Shown piece by piece: positions 1 through 11,097 of a DNA stretch of 64,000 nucleotides. The position numbers and the translations under genes are program-made. The notes under the pieces are model-generated. The model had not been told where the DNA came from, did no database searches, and was given only the letters and a program-made list of their open reading frames with translations. How positions within the stretch are numbered: position 1 is the stretch's first letter; every line of letters begins with the position of its first letter. This stretch comes from Hysterangium stoloniferum (Eukaryota > Basidiomycota > Agaricomycetes > Hysterangiales > Hysterangiaceae), in contig WHVD01000029.1 of NCBI GenBank assembly GCA_015178975.1, positions 434,001 to 498,000 of the forward strand, read 5' to 3'.

Positions 1-513
1 TGTGTTTTGATGTTTTTTGTGTTTTGATGTTTTTTGTGTTTTGATGTTTTTTGTGTTTTGATGTTTTTTGTGTTTTGATGTTTTTTGTGTTTTGATGTTT
101 TTTGTGTTTTGATGTTTTTTGTGTTTTGATGTTTTTTGTGTTTTGATGTTTTTTGTGTTTTGATGTTTTTTGTGTTTTGATGTTTTTTGTGTTTTGATGT
201 TTTTTGTGTTTTGATGTTTTTTGTGTTTTGATGTTTTTTGTGTTTTGATGTTTTTGTGTTTTGTGTTTTTGTTTTGATGTTTTTTGTGTTTTGATGTTTT
301 TGTGTTTTGATGTTTTTGTGTTTTGATGTTTTGTTTTGATGTTTTTTGTGTTTTGATGTTTTTTGTGTTTTGATGTTTTTTGTGTTTTGATGTTTTTGTG
401 TTTTGATGTTTTTTGTGTTTTGATGTTTTTTGTGTTTTGATGTTTTTTGTGTTTGATGTTTTTTGTGTTTTGATGTTTTTTGTGTTTTGATGTTTTTTGT
501 TTTGATGTTTTTT
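1..513. repeat. 18-bp minisatellite
   Basis: The unit TGTGTTTTGATGTTTTTT is repeated head to tail about 28 times. Occasional one- or two-base shortenings are clustered at about 245-345. On the minus strand it is a run of CAAAACA-type units directly after the degraded chromodomain of the neighbouring Gypsy pol, so it lies in or just past the 3' end of that element. The array runs off the left edge of the window, so its full size is unknown. It has no unique spacers and is not a CRISPR array. Confidence 0.95.
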
Positions 514-3500
514 TCGATTTCGTCGATTAAGTGTTGAAATAAGTGTTGAAAGATAGTTGTTGAAATTTTCAATGTTGTGGAAGATTTGGATATTTTTGAT
601 GAAATTCTTTGATAAGGTCGAAAGCATGTTCGAGATCTTGAGATCCTAACCACAAAGTTTCTTCATCTATTCCTTTGTAACATAACAAAGCAACTAAATA
701 TTGTAATGAATCTTTATATCTTTTATTGAATTTTGAATCCAAAATTTCTCAAATTTCATATTCAGGTTCTTCTTCAACATAAATTGGTAGAGGAGGAGGT
801 TGTTTTCAATTTGGGAAAGTATTGGGATAAAATGGTTCTAACATTGAAATGTGAAAGACAGGGTGGATTCCTTTGAGATGATTGGGAAGTTTTAATGTGT
901 ATGGATGAGATCCTGGTTGAGCAATGAGTTCGAATGGGCCTAATAATTTTTCCAATAATTTTTTCGATGGTTGAGTCGTTCAAATAAAGTCGGATCGTAC
1001 AAAGACTTGTGAATGGATCGGGAAGTTGAATGATTCTTTTCGATGTATGTCGGAATATTTTTGATAATGTATTTGTGCTTTCTGGATATTTGTTTATGTA
1101 GAGCTTCGAGATCTGTTGTATAATCGTGAGTTAGAGTGGAAGCTAGATCTTTTTCAGGGTGAATTTCTAACAACAGATGATAACCTTTATTAGCAAAAAA
1201 TGGTGTTTTACCAGTTGTTTCGGAAGGTGCATTGTTGTAAGCGAATTCGGCTAAAGGAAGTAATTTGGCCCAATTGTCTTGTTGATAATTGGAATATATT
1301 CGTAAATATTGTTCGAGAGTTTGATTGACTCATTCAGTTTGTCCATCGCCTCCAGGATGGTATCCCAAAGTGAAATGTAATTTCATGTTGAGTGCTGTTC
1401 CGAGAGATCAAAAGAAATGTGACACAAATTCAGATCCTCAATCGGAAGTTACATGACTTGGGACTCTATGTTTTGAAAAGACATGTAGTATGAAAAGTCA
1501 AGTGAGTTTGGGAGTGTTGATTGTAGTATGAGTTGGAATAAATATTGCTTGTTTTGAAAGTCGATCGACGATTATGAGTATTGAGTCATAACCATTCAAG
1601 GTCGGTAATTGTTTGATAAAATCCATTGAGATTGAATGCCATGGTTGAAGAGGGATTGGAAGTTGCTTAAGTAATCCAATAGGTTGATGTTGTGGAGTTT
1701 TCAGTTTTGTACATGTTACACATGATTGAATAAAATCTTGAATATCTTGTTGGAGTTGTGGCCAAAAGAAATCTTGATATATTGTTCGATATGTTTTTGT
1801 TTGACCAAAATGGCCTGTGGTAATATGATCATGTCTTGATTGAAGAATTCAAAGTCAAAGATTTTGATAATCAGGGACATAAATTCAGTTTCGGAAACAT
1901 AAAAAGTCTTGTTCGTTCTTTTGCCAATCTTCTTCGGTACTGTCAGAAATCTGTCAAATTTTGTCAAGAGTAAATTGATCTTCTTTTTGAGCTTTGAATA
2001 TATTTTTCCATAGTTGTTCCGTATCCATAATAAGAGTAGCTTTTCTGGTTATTGGAAGATAATATGTTGCACATAAGGAAGCTTGAACTTGTTCATTTGT
2101 AAATACCGGTTGAAGATTAGTCGGATTCTTTTTCAAGTAGTCAGGTTCATTCAGATAAATGTCACTTCTTCTTGAAAGAACATCTGTTTTCAAATTTAGT
2201 TTTCCCGGTCAAAATTGAATAATTAAATTGAAAGTCAATAAATATCCTGCCCATCGAGCTTGTTGTTGGGACAAAATTCAGGTTGTCGCAAAATATTTGA
2301 GATTCTTGTGATCCGTTAAAACTTCAATTGGTTCTTTTGTTCCTTCAAAATAATGTCACCAAATTTTGAAAGATTTGAATATTGCCAATAATTTTTTATC
2401 ATAAGTGTTGTAATTAATTTTGGAAGTCAAAAGGGTTCTTGAATGATAAGCAACTGGATGAATTTCATTATTGGGGGTTTGCATAGAAAATATTGAAGCT
2501 ATAGCATGATCAGAAGCATCAGTTTCGAGTATATGTAGGTTTATAATTTGGATTCCAATGAATTAAAATTGGAGCTGTAGTAAATTCTTTTTTCAAATAG
2601 TTAAATGCATGTCAACATTTTACATGTCAACATTTTTCATCAAAATGCCATTGAACCTTTTTTTGATTAAGTCGAGTCAATGGTAAAATAATTTCAGAAT
2701 AACTTGGAATAAATCTTTGATAGAAATTTTTGAATCCTAAAAATGATTGAATGTCGTGGACTTTTTGTGGTTCGGGCCAATCTTGAATAACTTTGATTTT
2801 TCCTTCATCCATATACACGCCTTGAGGAGAAATAACATATCCTAGAAATTCAACACTGGTTTTGTGAAATTCACATTTTTCAGGTTTTGCAAATAATCGA
2901 TTTTGTCACAGCCATTGAAGAACTTCTCGAACATGTCGTAAATGTTCTTTGAGATTGTTGGAAAATATTAGTATGTCATTGAGATAAATAATTACCCAAA
3001 TATCAAGTAAATCTGAAAATATTTCATTCATTAATTGTTGAAAAGTTGCCGGAGCATTGCATAGTCCAAAAGGCATAACCAAATATTTAAAAGATCCATA
3101 TCGAGTCTGAAAGGCTGTTTTCCATTCATCACCTGGAGCAATCCTAACTAGATTATAGGCACCTTGAAGATCGATTTTTGTAAAATATTTCGCCATTCGA
3201 AGTTGATCCAAAAGATCAGGAATTAAAGGAAGTGGATATCGGTTTTTTCGAGTAATTTTATTAAGTCCTCGATAATTGATGCAAAGTCATAGGCTTCCAT
3301 CTTTTTTCTTAATGAATAAAATTGGTGCACCGGCAGGAGATTGGAATGATTGAATACACTTCTTCAAAAGGTTTTCTTGGAGATATCCTCGTAGCACTTG
3401 AAGTTCTGTCTCAGATAACGAATAGATTGGTCCCATTGGTGGAGTAGTTCCTTCTTCTAATGGGATAGCGTGATCATAACTTCAATGTTAAGGTAAAGCT

Positions 3501-4303
3501 TCAGCTTCTTTTTTGTCAAAGACATCTGAAAAATCAGAATATTCAGTCAGAACATTTAGTATGTCAAATGAAGTTGAAGTCGTAGTTTTTGCACCAGAGG
3601 CCTTACAAGTCTTGAAAGATTTGTCATGAATAAAAACTACAAAGGTTTGAGAATCTTTTGCTTTCACAGCTTGTAAGAATGTCTTTTGATTGACTATATT
3701 GATATTCGGATTAATAGTCTCGGGTTTCAATTCTTCATGAATTTTCTCAGATGTAGATGAATGACTCACTGAGGTCAAAGCATGCTTCTCTTCCAATACC
3801 ATTTCGATTGACAATTGAATCAGATTCAGATTTGTCGAAGGTGTCGAAGTAGGTTCAAATGATATACAGCCAGATCGCCAGTCAATCGCAGGATTGTATT
3901 GCTTCAGCCAGTTGAGTCCTAATACCACTTGACAAGACGAGTCGAGATTGGTTAAAAAGAATTGTAATTCTTGAGTTTGCCCAGATGGAAAGTAAACTTG
4001 TAATATAGTTGTATATGTAATTTGTCCTGATGTCGGAACTGATCCGTCGATTAATTTCAATGATAATGAATTTTTCAATTGGTCGAAAAGTAGATTATTT
4101 TGTCAAGAAAATGTTTTGTCCATAAAAATGTGACTAGATCCTGAATCAATTAATGCTTTCATTTTCAGAATTTTCTTCAATTTAAGTTCAATAATTAAAG
4201 AATCAGAAATTGTTACTGCTCGTAATATTACATAGGAGTCTTTTTCGGCATGATCGAGTTTTCTTTGATACTCTTCACATGCCTGAAGAGTATCCCTTTT
4301 CAA
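514..4303 (-). pseudogene. pol: Gypsy pol remnant (PR-RT-RH-IN-chromo)
   Basis: Reading down from 4303, the protease motif ALIDSGSSHIF lies near 4130-4160. RT follows at about 3450-2630 with [29 protein letters not shown] and [15 protein letters not shown]. The catalytic YxDD box reads YLND, so the first aspartate is lost by a G-to-A change at a CpG. RNase H is at about 2560-2200. Integrase is at about 1830-1200, with a CVTC zinc half-site, SMDFIKQLP, VTSD and QVNQTLEQYLR-type blocks. The chromodomain-like tail (EILDSKFNKRYKDSLQYLV) is at 760-590. Stops at 1408, 1438, 1849 and 1855 each replace an arginine present in the second Gypsy element. There is a frameshift near 2525 and a 16-bp local duplication near 2610-2640. 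Confidence 0.88.
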
Positions 4304-4311
4304 TTTTCTGA

Positions 4312-5553
4312 TTTAACATTCGATGTTTGATTCAACTAGTCAGATTGAGTTGTCAAATCTTGAACTTCAACGATTTGTCCTTTTGCAATTTGACGAGTTT
4401 TTCTTTTCAGGCAATCCCTCGCTGAATGGCCTTTTTCTCCACATAATATATATAATCCTTCTTTGAATCTTCTGTCTCATTCGGCAGGAAGTAATCATCC
4501 ATCAGGTCCTAAAATTGTCGAAGATGGTTTTGCTTGAGTCGAAGGCCTAAATGTTCTTGAAGTTGAAGTTGTCGGTTTTGCAGTTGAAGATGTTTGTGAT
4601 GTCGAAGGATAAGTCGAAGGCATCATCAGTTGTCTTCTTTCAAATCTTTGCGGAGTTGAACTTGATTCTGTTTCACATTGTCATTCATTTTCTCGCATCC
4701 AATAGTGAGAATCAAGTCGAAGGGCTGCCATTTGCAATTCAGCAAAACTTTCGGGCTGAACTTGAAGCTTCACTATTTCATCCTTAATTTGATTTGGAAG
4801 TCCTTTATAAAATCATCATCATAAAGTGAATTTGTCATATCGAGTTTGAGCAGCGAGACTTGTAAATTGAATTGAACACTTTGCAACATGATGATGAGCT
4901 TTCATTCAAAGATTGCAAAGTTTTTCTTTGGCTTCTCCTTCTGCATCGATTTCTCCAAACTGAGCATATAATTCATCTAGAAAATTGTGATAATTTACAA
5001 GAAAAGATGGAGGTGGAATCGGAGGATTTAATAGAAAAGGTTGCCACCACTCTTGAGCTGTTTTCTGGAAATACAAAGTTACCATCATAATTTTTGAATG
5101 ATTGGATTCAAATAATTTTGGTTGAGATTAAAAAACCATTTCGCATTGAGCGATAAAATTCTTTAACATCAAAGGTTCTTCTCTGGTAAACTCTTTGGGC
5201 TTATTCACTGTGATTTCAGGCTCCTTCGAAGACATCTGGTCCTTCAATACTTTTCCGAGCACATCTCCAAAATGTCGTAACATTGTTTTATCGTCAGATG
5301 TAACAGCTTTGGAGGGTGGAGACTTGGGCAAAGGCATTAAAGGACTGGATTTTTCTTGAATTGGCAAGATGGGCTCTTCTCAAATCTCTTCAGGTTCTCA
5401 AATTGAAGATATTGCAGCTCTTCGAGTTTTGGTTAATGGAGAAACTGGAATTTGCAATGGCCAAATAACTCTTGGTGAAGGAATGGGGGCTACGGATTGA
5501 AGTGCTGTAGAACTCGATGCTTTGGTAGTCTCGGATCATGTCCTGGGCTTCAT
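4312..5553 (-). pseudogene. gag: Gypsy gag remnant
   Basis: The first ATG is at 5553, 25 bases inside the LTR end. The product is a nucleocapsid-type Gag. A proline/serine-rich N-terminus is followed by the core with EFTREEPLMLKNFIAQCE and AQEWWQPFL, and a nucleic-acid binding end with CGEKGHSARDC at about 4400-4450. The first cysteine of the CCHC knuckle is lost (tyrosine in its place). Stops include three consecutive TGA codons at 4813-4821 where the related Gag has basic residues before FYKGLP, plus others at arginine positions. The blocks align with the Gag at 21072-22301 in the same order. Confidence 0.8.
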
Positions 5554-5577
5554 CAACAGTTGATAGTTGAAATATAC

Positions 5578-5981
5578 TGTCACGAATTGATTATTCTTCA
5601 ATAAAGTTGAATAATATTCTACTGATTGAACTCAAAAGCCTTGTTTGACAAAGTATATATTTTCCCTGTCAATGAAATAAGAGGCTATTACTAGTCACGA
5701 GAACTCACAGAAGTATTTGTTGAAGAAGTTACGACAAGTTAGATTATTAATATCACTAATTTACAGATATTTCAACTGACTTCCCTCACTCCTTTCATGA
5801 CCCTTTTATGCTTTTCTTTGTATTGTTATGACTATATTATGAACTAATAATGAAATCATTCATGACATTGAAATGAGACATGTCGAAAGAGATTCAATGT
5901 TATTGAATAATGTTCAGGTTTGTTGAGTCGAATTCAATGGATCGAAGAGTTGTTAAATATTACCTTTGAATGGTTGTGACA
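5578..5981 (-). repeat. 5' LTR of the first Gypsy element
   Basis: The block begins TGTCACGAATTG and ends TTGTGACA on the plus strand, so it has the TG...CA ends of an LTR when read on either strand. It sits directly upstream of the gag start at 5553. The following internal sequence (minus strand) begins GTATATTTCAAC, which has the same GTATAT start as the internal end of the second Gypsy element. No matching 3' LTR is inside the window, so the boundary rests on the TG/CA ends and position only. Confidence 0.6.
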
Positions 5982-5986
5982 ATACC

Positions 5987-6375
5987 CCAGGAATCTCATG
6001 AATCACTTCAGTGTGGGCACCCATATAGTCTGTATATCAAGATCTGTGTATGTACACTATAAATCTCAAGAATTACCTTTATGTGAATACCCCTATAATC
6101 TGCATACCAATTGCTGTGTGTCTACCCTAAAAATCTCAAGAATCACATCTCATCCATTTTCTGCATAGCATGTAGGATGTATTTACCCCAGGAATCTTAA
6201 GAATCACCTCAGTGTGGGTACCCTATAGTCTGTATATCATGATTTGTGTATGTACACCCAGAATCTTAAGAATCACCTCTGTGTGAATACTGCTATAATC
6301 TGCATATTACATGCTATGTATCTATCCTAAGAATCTCAGGAATCACAGATGTGTGAGCTCCCTATATACTGACCC
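5987..6375. repeat. Diverged ~68-bp tandem repeat, six units
   Basis: Six units start near 5987, 6057, 6125, 6186, 6255 and 6325. Each contains a core like AATCTCAAGAATCACCTC followed by GTGTGGGTACCC, CTATAGTCTGTATATCA and TGTGTATGTA. Alternate units resemble each other more than adjacent ones (GTGTGGG versus GTGTGAATAC), suggesting a two-unit higher-order period. The array directly abuts the LTR end at 5981. No coding potential is seen. Confidence 0.75.
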
Positions 6376-6386
6376 ATTTCCGTCAG

Positions 6387-7129
6387 TTATTGCTGTTTCC
6401 ATAATTCATGGTGGAGTCCAAAACCTTCATTTTTTGCCATCATTTTGAAGTAAGAAGTTGTAAAGGGCATATCTCCTCAAATACTGCAATTTAAATCAAG
6501 TGTATTATATGAAATTTGATCTAATGTATTTTCTCTTATTTCCTATGGTGCCAGATTGTCACAAAATGTATGCTGCTGGTGCTGCTGGTATTGTTACCTC
6601 ACATAAGTTAGTCAACTTTCCAAGAAATCTAGCGGTTTAAGTAAATGGTGACCTTTTCATTCCCAATTATAACACTATATTGAGACTCTTTATGGTTGGA
6701 ATAAGTAATCTGTGTGCTCAATGTCATGTAAAAATGGTTTTGCTTTAAATGTAGAGCATCTATCCCAAAAAGAAATTGCTTTAGAGGCTAAAACACATAT
6801 ATCTATAGCAAATCCCTCCATGAGAATCTTTATATGTATAATGAAATCACTCTGGTATATTCTCACAAACAATTGACCATTAAATACCATATAAAAGGAG
6901 TCTTATAACACTTACTCATTAAGTTGTAATGCATTTTATCTGTTGAGATAGTGGAAATTTTGGCTCCATAGTTTTCAAGAAAGACAAAAATACATCAATT
7001 TTTATATACAACACTTGACCTGAATCACAATATTTGAGGAGATATACCCTTTACAACTTCTCACTTCAAAATGGCAGCAAAAAATGAAGGTTTTGGACTC
7101 TGCCATGAATTATGCAAACAGCAATAATA
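6387..7129. mobile_element. TIR element (~740 bp, non-autonomous)
   Basis: The left end (6387-6500) and right end (7015-7129) are inverted copies of each other over about 110 bases. Both contain GAGTCCAAAACCTTCATTTT and AGTTGTAAAGGG when read inwards, and both start TTATTGCTGTTT or TATTGCTGTTT. The middle is AT-rich and has no credible ORF, so this is a MITE-like, non-autonomous DNA transposon. The superfamily is not recognised, and a target duplication is not clear. It sits at the edge of the decayed copy beginning at 7130. Confidence 0.7.
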
Positions 7130-7134
7130 CACAG

Positions 7135-7263
7135 AATCTTAAGATGCCTTATTGACATGTGGTGGCCTTGGGCAACTATTTTGACAGCATAAATGACTCC
7201 AAGAAGGAGAATAATGACATTGGCCAAAGGACCAATGTTGTGAGCCATAGCTTTGATGACCAT
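7135..7263 (-). pseudogene. Relic exon 1 of the membrane/repeat gene
   Basis: From the ATG at 7263, read on the minus strand, the translation (MVIKAMAHNIGPLANVIIL, then LLGVIYAVKIV) is a close relative of exon 1 of the gene at 45831. The single hydrophobic segment is preserved. The downstream exons are missing, because the sequence changes to the TIR element at 7129, and the exon-intron border is not preserved. This is a third independent copy of the family. Confidence 0.65.
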
Positions 7264-7720
7264 GGTGTTGATTTTGGAGGGTTGTAAAATTTCAGTAGTT
7301 GGGGTTGAGAGCAAGGTTGAGCTGTGACTGGACTATGATCTCCAACAAATCAATAAATTGATCTTCCCGGGCATCCAATGTGGCATTGGTCAATTGAGTC
7401 ACCACATAATTTGCTGTCCAACCAAGCGGTAATGGGTGGATGGCCAACTATATCAGAATACCTGACAGGCTGGGTAATGGGGCGGCTTTGTGACAAAGAT
7501 TTGGCGATTACTTTTCCTCCATCAGACAGACATCATTTCAGGGTGTGCCACTGCTAAATTGGAGCTTTGAATGACAGGATGACATTCTGTGACAGATTTT
7601 GACACATTCCCTGTTTCAGGAGGGTGCTAGAATGGCAGTGTAGTCAAAAAGAAGAAATTTAGTACGATTTATATACAATGATAAAGTTACCAGACAAACA
7701 GGTGATAATTACGCGTGGCA

Positions 7721-8681
7721 TCACCTGTTCTAATATACAGTATATATATTTAATACATTTGTATACCACATCGCATAATGTAGATAATAGCAGTTGGGAG
7801 CAGATACCCTAATGGTAGGTGGTTAGGTATGTAGGTAATAGGGCGAGTAGGTGTGGGTATGCGGGTCAATTGTAGAGTGGGGGGAGGGTGAGAGGGCAGA
7901 GGAAAAAGAAGAGAAAAGAAAAAGGGAAGAACCGGGGGGGCTTGTTGGAGTCTGCGAGCCATAGAAGCTGCAAGACTCTGGTGTTGTCTCAGATGTTTGA
8001 TTCTGAGATTGAATTAGGTATTTAGGTATATAAAGGTCATGTAGGGAATGTTATACAATAATGTGCTTTGCCCTTATACATTAAGCTCCCAAAATATCTA
8101 ACAGGGCTACGTCTTGCCAAAGGCGTTAGAGGCATCAATGAATTTTCCTAGAGCGGTGAGCCCTTTATGGGTTCTGAGGATGGCGGAGGGGGACAGGTCC
8201 TGAGAGGCGTTGATTAGGAGGTGGCGGTGTTCCTCATATAGAGGGCACCCGGTCAAGATGTGGAGGGGGGACTGGATGGCCGCTGTGCCACAGGGGCAGG
8301 ATGAGGGTAGGTCAGGGACAAATCGGCGGTAGTACTCACCAAAGAAACCATGGCCGACGATGGCCTGGATGATGCAAGTGTGGATATGGCGGGGCCCTCC
8401 ATATTCCTTCGGGAACTTCGACAGTGGCAAGGTGGGGGGTTTGTGGAGGGCCATGGCGGCAAGGTTGGTGTGGGGGAGGTGGAGCCAATCCTTGCATCAG
8501 TGCTTGAGAGCGCGAGCTTTCGCACGCTCCAGGGCCCAAGAGGTAGTGGAATGGAGGAGAGGGGGGTGGAAGTTGACCGCCTCTTTTGCAAGGGTGTCAG
8601 CCTCCTCATTGCCATGGAAGCCGTGGTGCCCAGGGATCCAAGAGAGGGAGACGCGGCGGGAAGGGTTCACATGTTCTAATA
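7721..8681 (-). mobile_element. 5'-truncated LINE insertion
   Basis: The insertion is bounded by a 15-base direct duplication: TCACCTGTTCTAATA at 7721-7735 and TCACATGTTCTAATA at 8667-8681, differing at one base. Between them is the last part of a LINE ORF2 on the minus strand (RNase H plus a cysteine-containing C-terminus) and about 370 bases of 3' sequence. Outside the duplication the sequence resumes the decayed arm copy (TAACTTACTAATTCAGATCC just right, matching about 15445). Loss of the 5' part with intact flanks is the usual outcome of target-primed reverse transcription. Confidence 0.85.
8107..8666 (-). pseudogene. LINE ORF2 C-terminus: RNase H and Cys motif
   Basis: Read from 8666 down, the translation contains SWIPGHHGFHGNEEADTLA, the HxGxxGNExAD block of RNase HI. 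The C-terminal part has GGPRHIHTCIIQAIVGHGFF, EYYRRFVPDLPSSCPCG and SPLHILTGCPLYEEHRHLL, a Cys/His end typical of fungal LINEs that carry RNase H. It ends at a TAG at 8107-8109. A TGA near 8496 breaks the frame after ALKH. The endonuclease and RT parts are absent, so it is non-functional. Confidence 0.85.
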
Positions 8682-9189
8682 CAAGCCAATCCCTATTTCC
8701 CGAGGTTTCAACGAGCGGGTAACTTACTAATTCAGATCCTACTTGAGGGTACCCCTTTCCTTAGTCCAGCTGACAACCGTATTTTGCGAGACTTATCGAT
8801 TGTTCTATCTATTGGGAACTCGCGCAGACCACAGTAGATATTAGAGTATAACTTGGCTTGTATCTATGAGTGAACTACTGGGGATTATATATGTCTACAG
8901 GGAAGAAGGTTCTGGAAGGGATAACAGAGGTATTACTACAGCTATGTTAAGTATATTCCAAGATATTCTATAATATTCTAGGTATGTCAGGACAGTTCGC
9001 TATTTGAATACCGCCATCTCACGGCCATGGACGATCGTATCGTGTGTATACCAGGAAGGAAATCATCACCCCAATATGCTTGTATGTTACGAATAATGCA
9101 CACTTCAAACACAAGAAACGGAGGATTAACCCTTTAACGTTCGACAGACTGGTGTCACTAAAGGAACCATAGCGTTCCTGAAGTCAACA

Positions 9190-11085
9190 GAATAAATATC
9201 ACTACCTTCATCCTATTCACAGGTGTGAGTGAAATTAAATACCAGAATTTTGGTATCAGCCAATGGTACTTTGTTGCAATACTATTGGGTTGTCCCCGAT
9301 CCTAGCCCTTCCTAACCAGCTTCCAGAGCTGGAAAACGACAACGCATCGATGCCGACTAAACGGAAAAAGCTCCGTACTCCTCGCAAGGACCACATGCCC
9401 TCAAGAGCGTGGGCTTGCAAAGAGCTCTAATCGCAATAGCGTTGGCAAGATTCCAAACATCTGTCCACCAACTTCCGACGCACAACCAACTACATTACAA
9501 TTTTTATTTATTTCACTAGAACGATAGAATTCTTCTTATAAAACAGTTTCGCAGCAGGTTCATTGCATTTCCGCCAATAATTGATAGAAATTCTATTTTA
9601 CGAGCAGTGACCTGGATACCAGAGCAATTAACAGCAGAGTAAAGTTGCAGCATAGCGAAACACAGAACAAAACAACCAGAACAAAACAAGAAACAAAACA
9701 GACTACAAAACAAAACAATGGAATTGATCGGAGAAAAAAAATCAACAAGAAATTAAAGTTATCAACACAAAGAAACCTTGGGGAGGCTCGGTTGGTTCAC
9801 CTCGTGAACTTCAAGAACGTCGCTGGATTTGAAAGTCTATCTGTTAGTAGTTTCGTGTCGTCTAACGAGAGGTCAGATTAAAATATGAAAACTTTTACCG
9901 TGAACGGAAACTCACCGAACTCTCAGTCGGACTCGTAGGCAGGCTGCACTCTTAAGGAGACATAGAGTGCGGTGAGAGGCCTTATACGAGTCCAACCTCT
10001 CAAGACCATATGGGACGACTAGAGGAGTGCTTGCGACAGACAACAAAACCGTTCCTTGGGCGCCGCTTGAGATGGGATGAGGTGAGTATGAGAGAGTAAT
10101 TGTACTGGAGCGAGAGGAACTCACAGTTACATCGATGCAGGGTCGCCGTTTGCCGGATTGACCCGTACTAGCTGATACACACCAAGGTAGGACGCTAACA
10201 AATTAGTAAAAAATCCGTTAAAATTTCAGAACATAAGCGTACGAGGCAATATTTGGACATACAAAAGTCGATAAATGAATAAAAAGTCAAAACCTAGACA
10301 ATTTGCCGCGAAAGCCCAAAGTCGGCGCCAAGGGAAGACTGTAAAATCCAAGTCAGTAGCCAGTCTTGATGTCCTGCGTCAAAAGTGTGGGAGTAGAATG
10401 GGATCAGTACTGAAATTATGCAATACATAGGACAATAAAACCCACCGGGTATGGTTTGAATGCTTTCTGCAGGTGCTCCATCCAGCCTCGAATCCGCTCG
10501 GTAGGCCTCAACGCCAATATTTGCCAAAGGTGGATGCCGAAACTGTCCTACCTGGTTACAGGACTGAAAAAAAAAAAAAGTGTTAGAAGGAATGAAAGCA
10601 AATGTGAGAATTGTGCACACCCAACCAGTCGGGAATTGGCAGTAATCCCTTGCACGGATGCCCCATTGCACCCAAGCCGCTGAAAGACGAAGAAAGAAAG
10701 AACACATTCGTTAGAGTAGACTCCACTATCTTAAGACAAAGGACATACGTTTAGTCATCCAGCGTGCAGCACGTCCTCATAGCGATGTCCCAAAGGCTTG
10801 CACAGCAAGCCCGTGGTCTAGGAGACTCCGAAGACACAATACTCACAAAACAGACACAGCTACATGACAGCGAATAGGTAAACTGAGGCAGGAAGGTGAA
10901 CAACGGCGCACCTTGTTCTCAAAGACAAGAGCCAGAACCAGCCGAGCCGATAACCCAAGGAAAGTAAATAGGAGGGCAGAAACAATAAAAGAAGAAGGAA
11001 AGAAAAAACGGAAACGGAAACGACAATTAAAATGAAAACAAAAATGAAAACAAAAATGAAAATGAAAACTACTGCGCTAGTTTGA
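9190..11085 (-). other. Unassigned segment downstream of membrane/repeat gene
   Basis: This is the mirror copy of 48975-50902. It contains AT-rich simple sequence (AAAACAAAAATGAAAA near 11030-11070; AACAAAAC-type runs at 9660-9720) and exon-like minus-strand pieces at 10294-10680 whose ends look like GT-AG junctions. I see no complete ORF and no recognised domain. The same exon-like pieces recur at 49385-49780 and, decayed, at 52370-52700, so the segment travels with the membrane/repeat gene. Confidence 0.5.
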
Positions 11086-11097
11086 CCTCTGCTTGCC

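Larger units (their letters stand above)
514..5981 (-). mobile_element. Decayed Ty3/Gypsy chromovirus
   Basis: On the minus strand this stretch carries, in order, a Gypsy gag, CCHC knuckle, aspartic protease, reverse transcriptase, RNase H, integrase and a chromodomain-like tail. A 404-bp LTR (5578-5981) lies at its upstream end. The downstream LTR is not visible; its place is taken by the minisatellite at the window edge. The order PR-RT-RH-IN-chromodomain is that of chromoviruses. The frame is broken by about 30 TGA codons, nearly all where arginine is expected, a few TAA/TAG and at least one frameshift. The element is dead, and much older than the Gypsy copy at 20326-27943, to which its pol is clearly related. 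Confidence 0.9.
7130..9075. repeat. Decayed outer copy of the arm sequence
   Basis: Blocks of this stretch match the left arm in the same order and orientation, with large deletions. 7150-7330 matches about 14070-14280. 7430-7640 matches parts of 14300-14420 and 15230-15370. 8683-8745 matches about 15405-15470. 8995-9075 matches about 15770 joined to 17200-17300, which is part of the GMC gene. It is therefore an old, shrunken duplicate of the membrane-protein/GMC region next to the younger arm. The LINE at 7736-8666 interrupts it. Confidence 0.7.

Noticed and set aside
1..513. CRISPR-like or telomeric repeat
   Set aside because: It has no unique spacers, and the unit does not resemble TTAGGG. 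It is a plain minisatellite.
514..5553. TGA read as arginine (recoded genetic code)
   Set aside because: The same elements also use CGA for arginine and TGG for tryptophan, and intact genes nearby end in TGA. CpG mutation explains the pattern.
8253..8722. Overlapping ORFs of 67-120 aa on both strands
   Set aside because: They overlap the LINE RNase H frame, which has real motifs.
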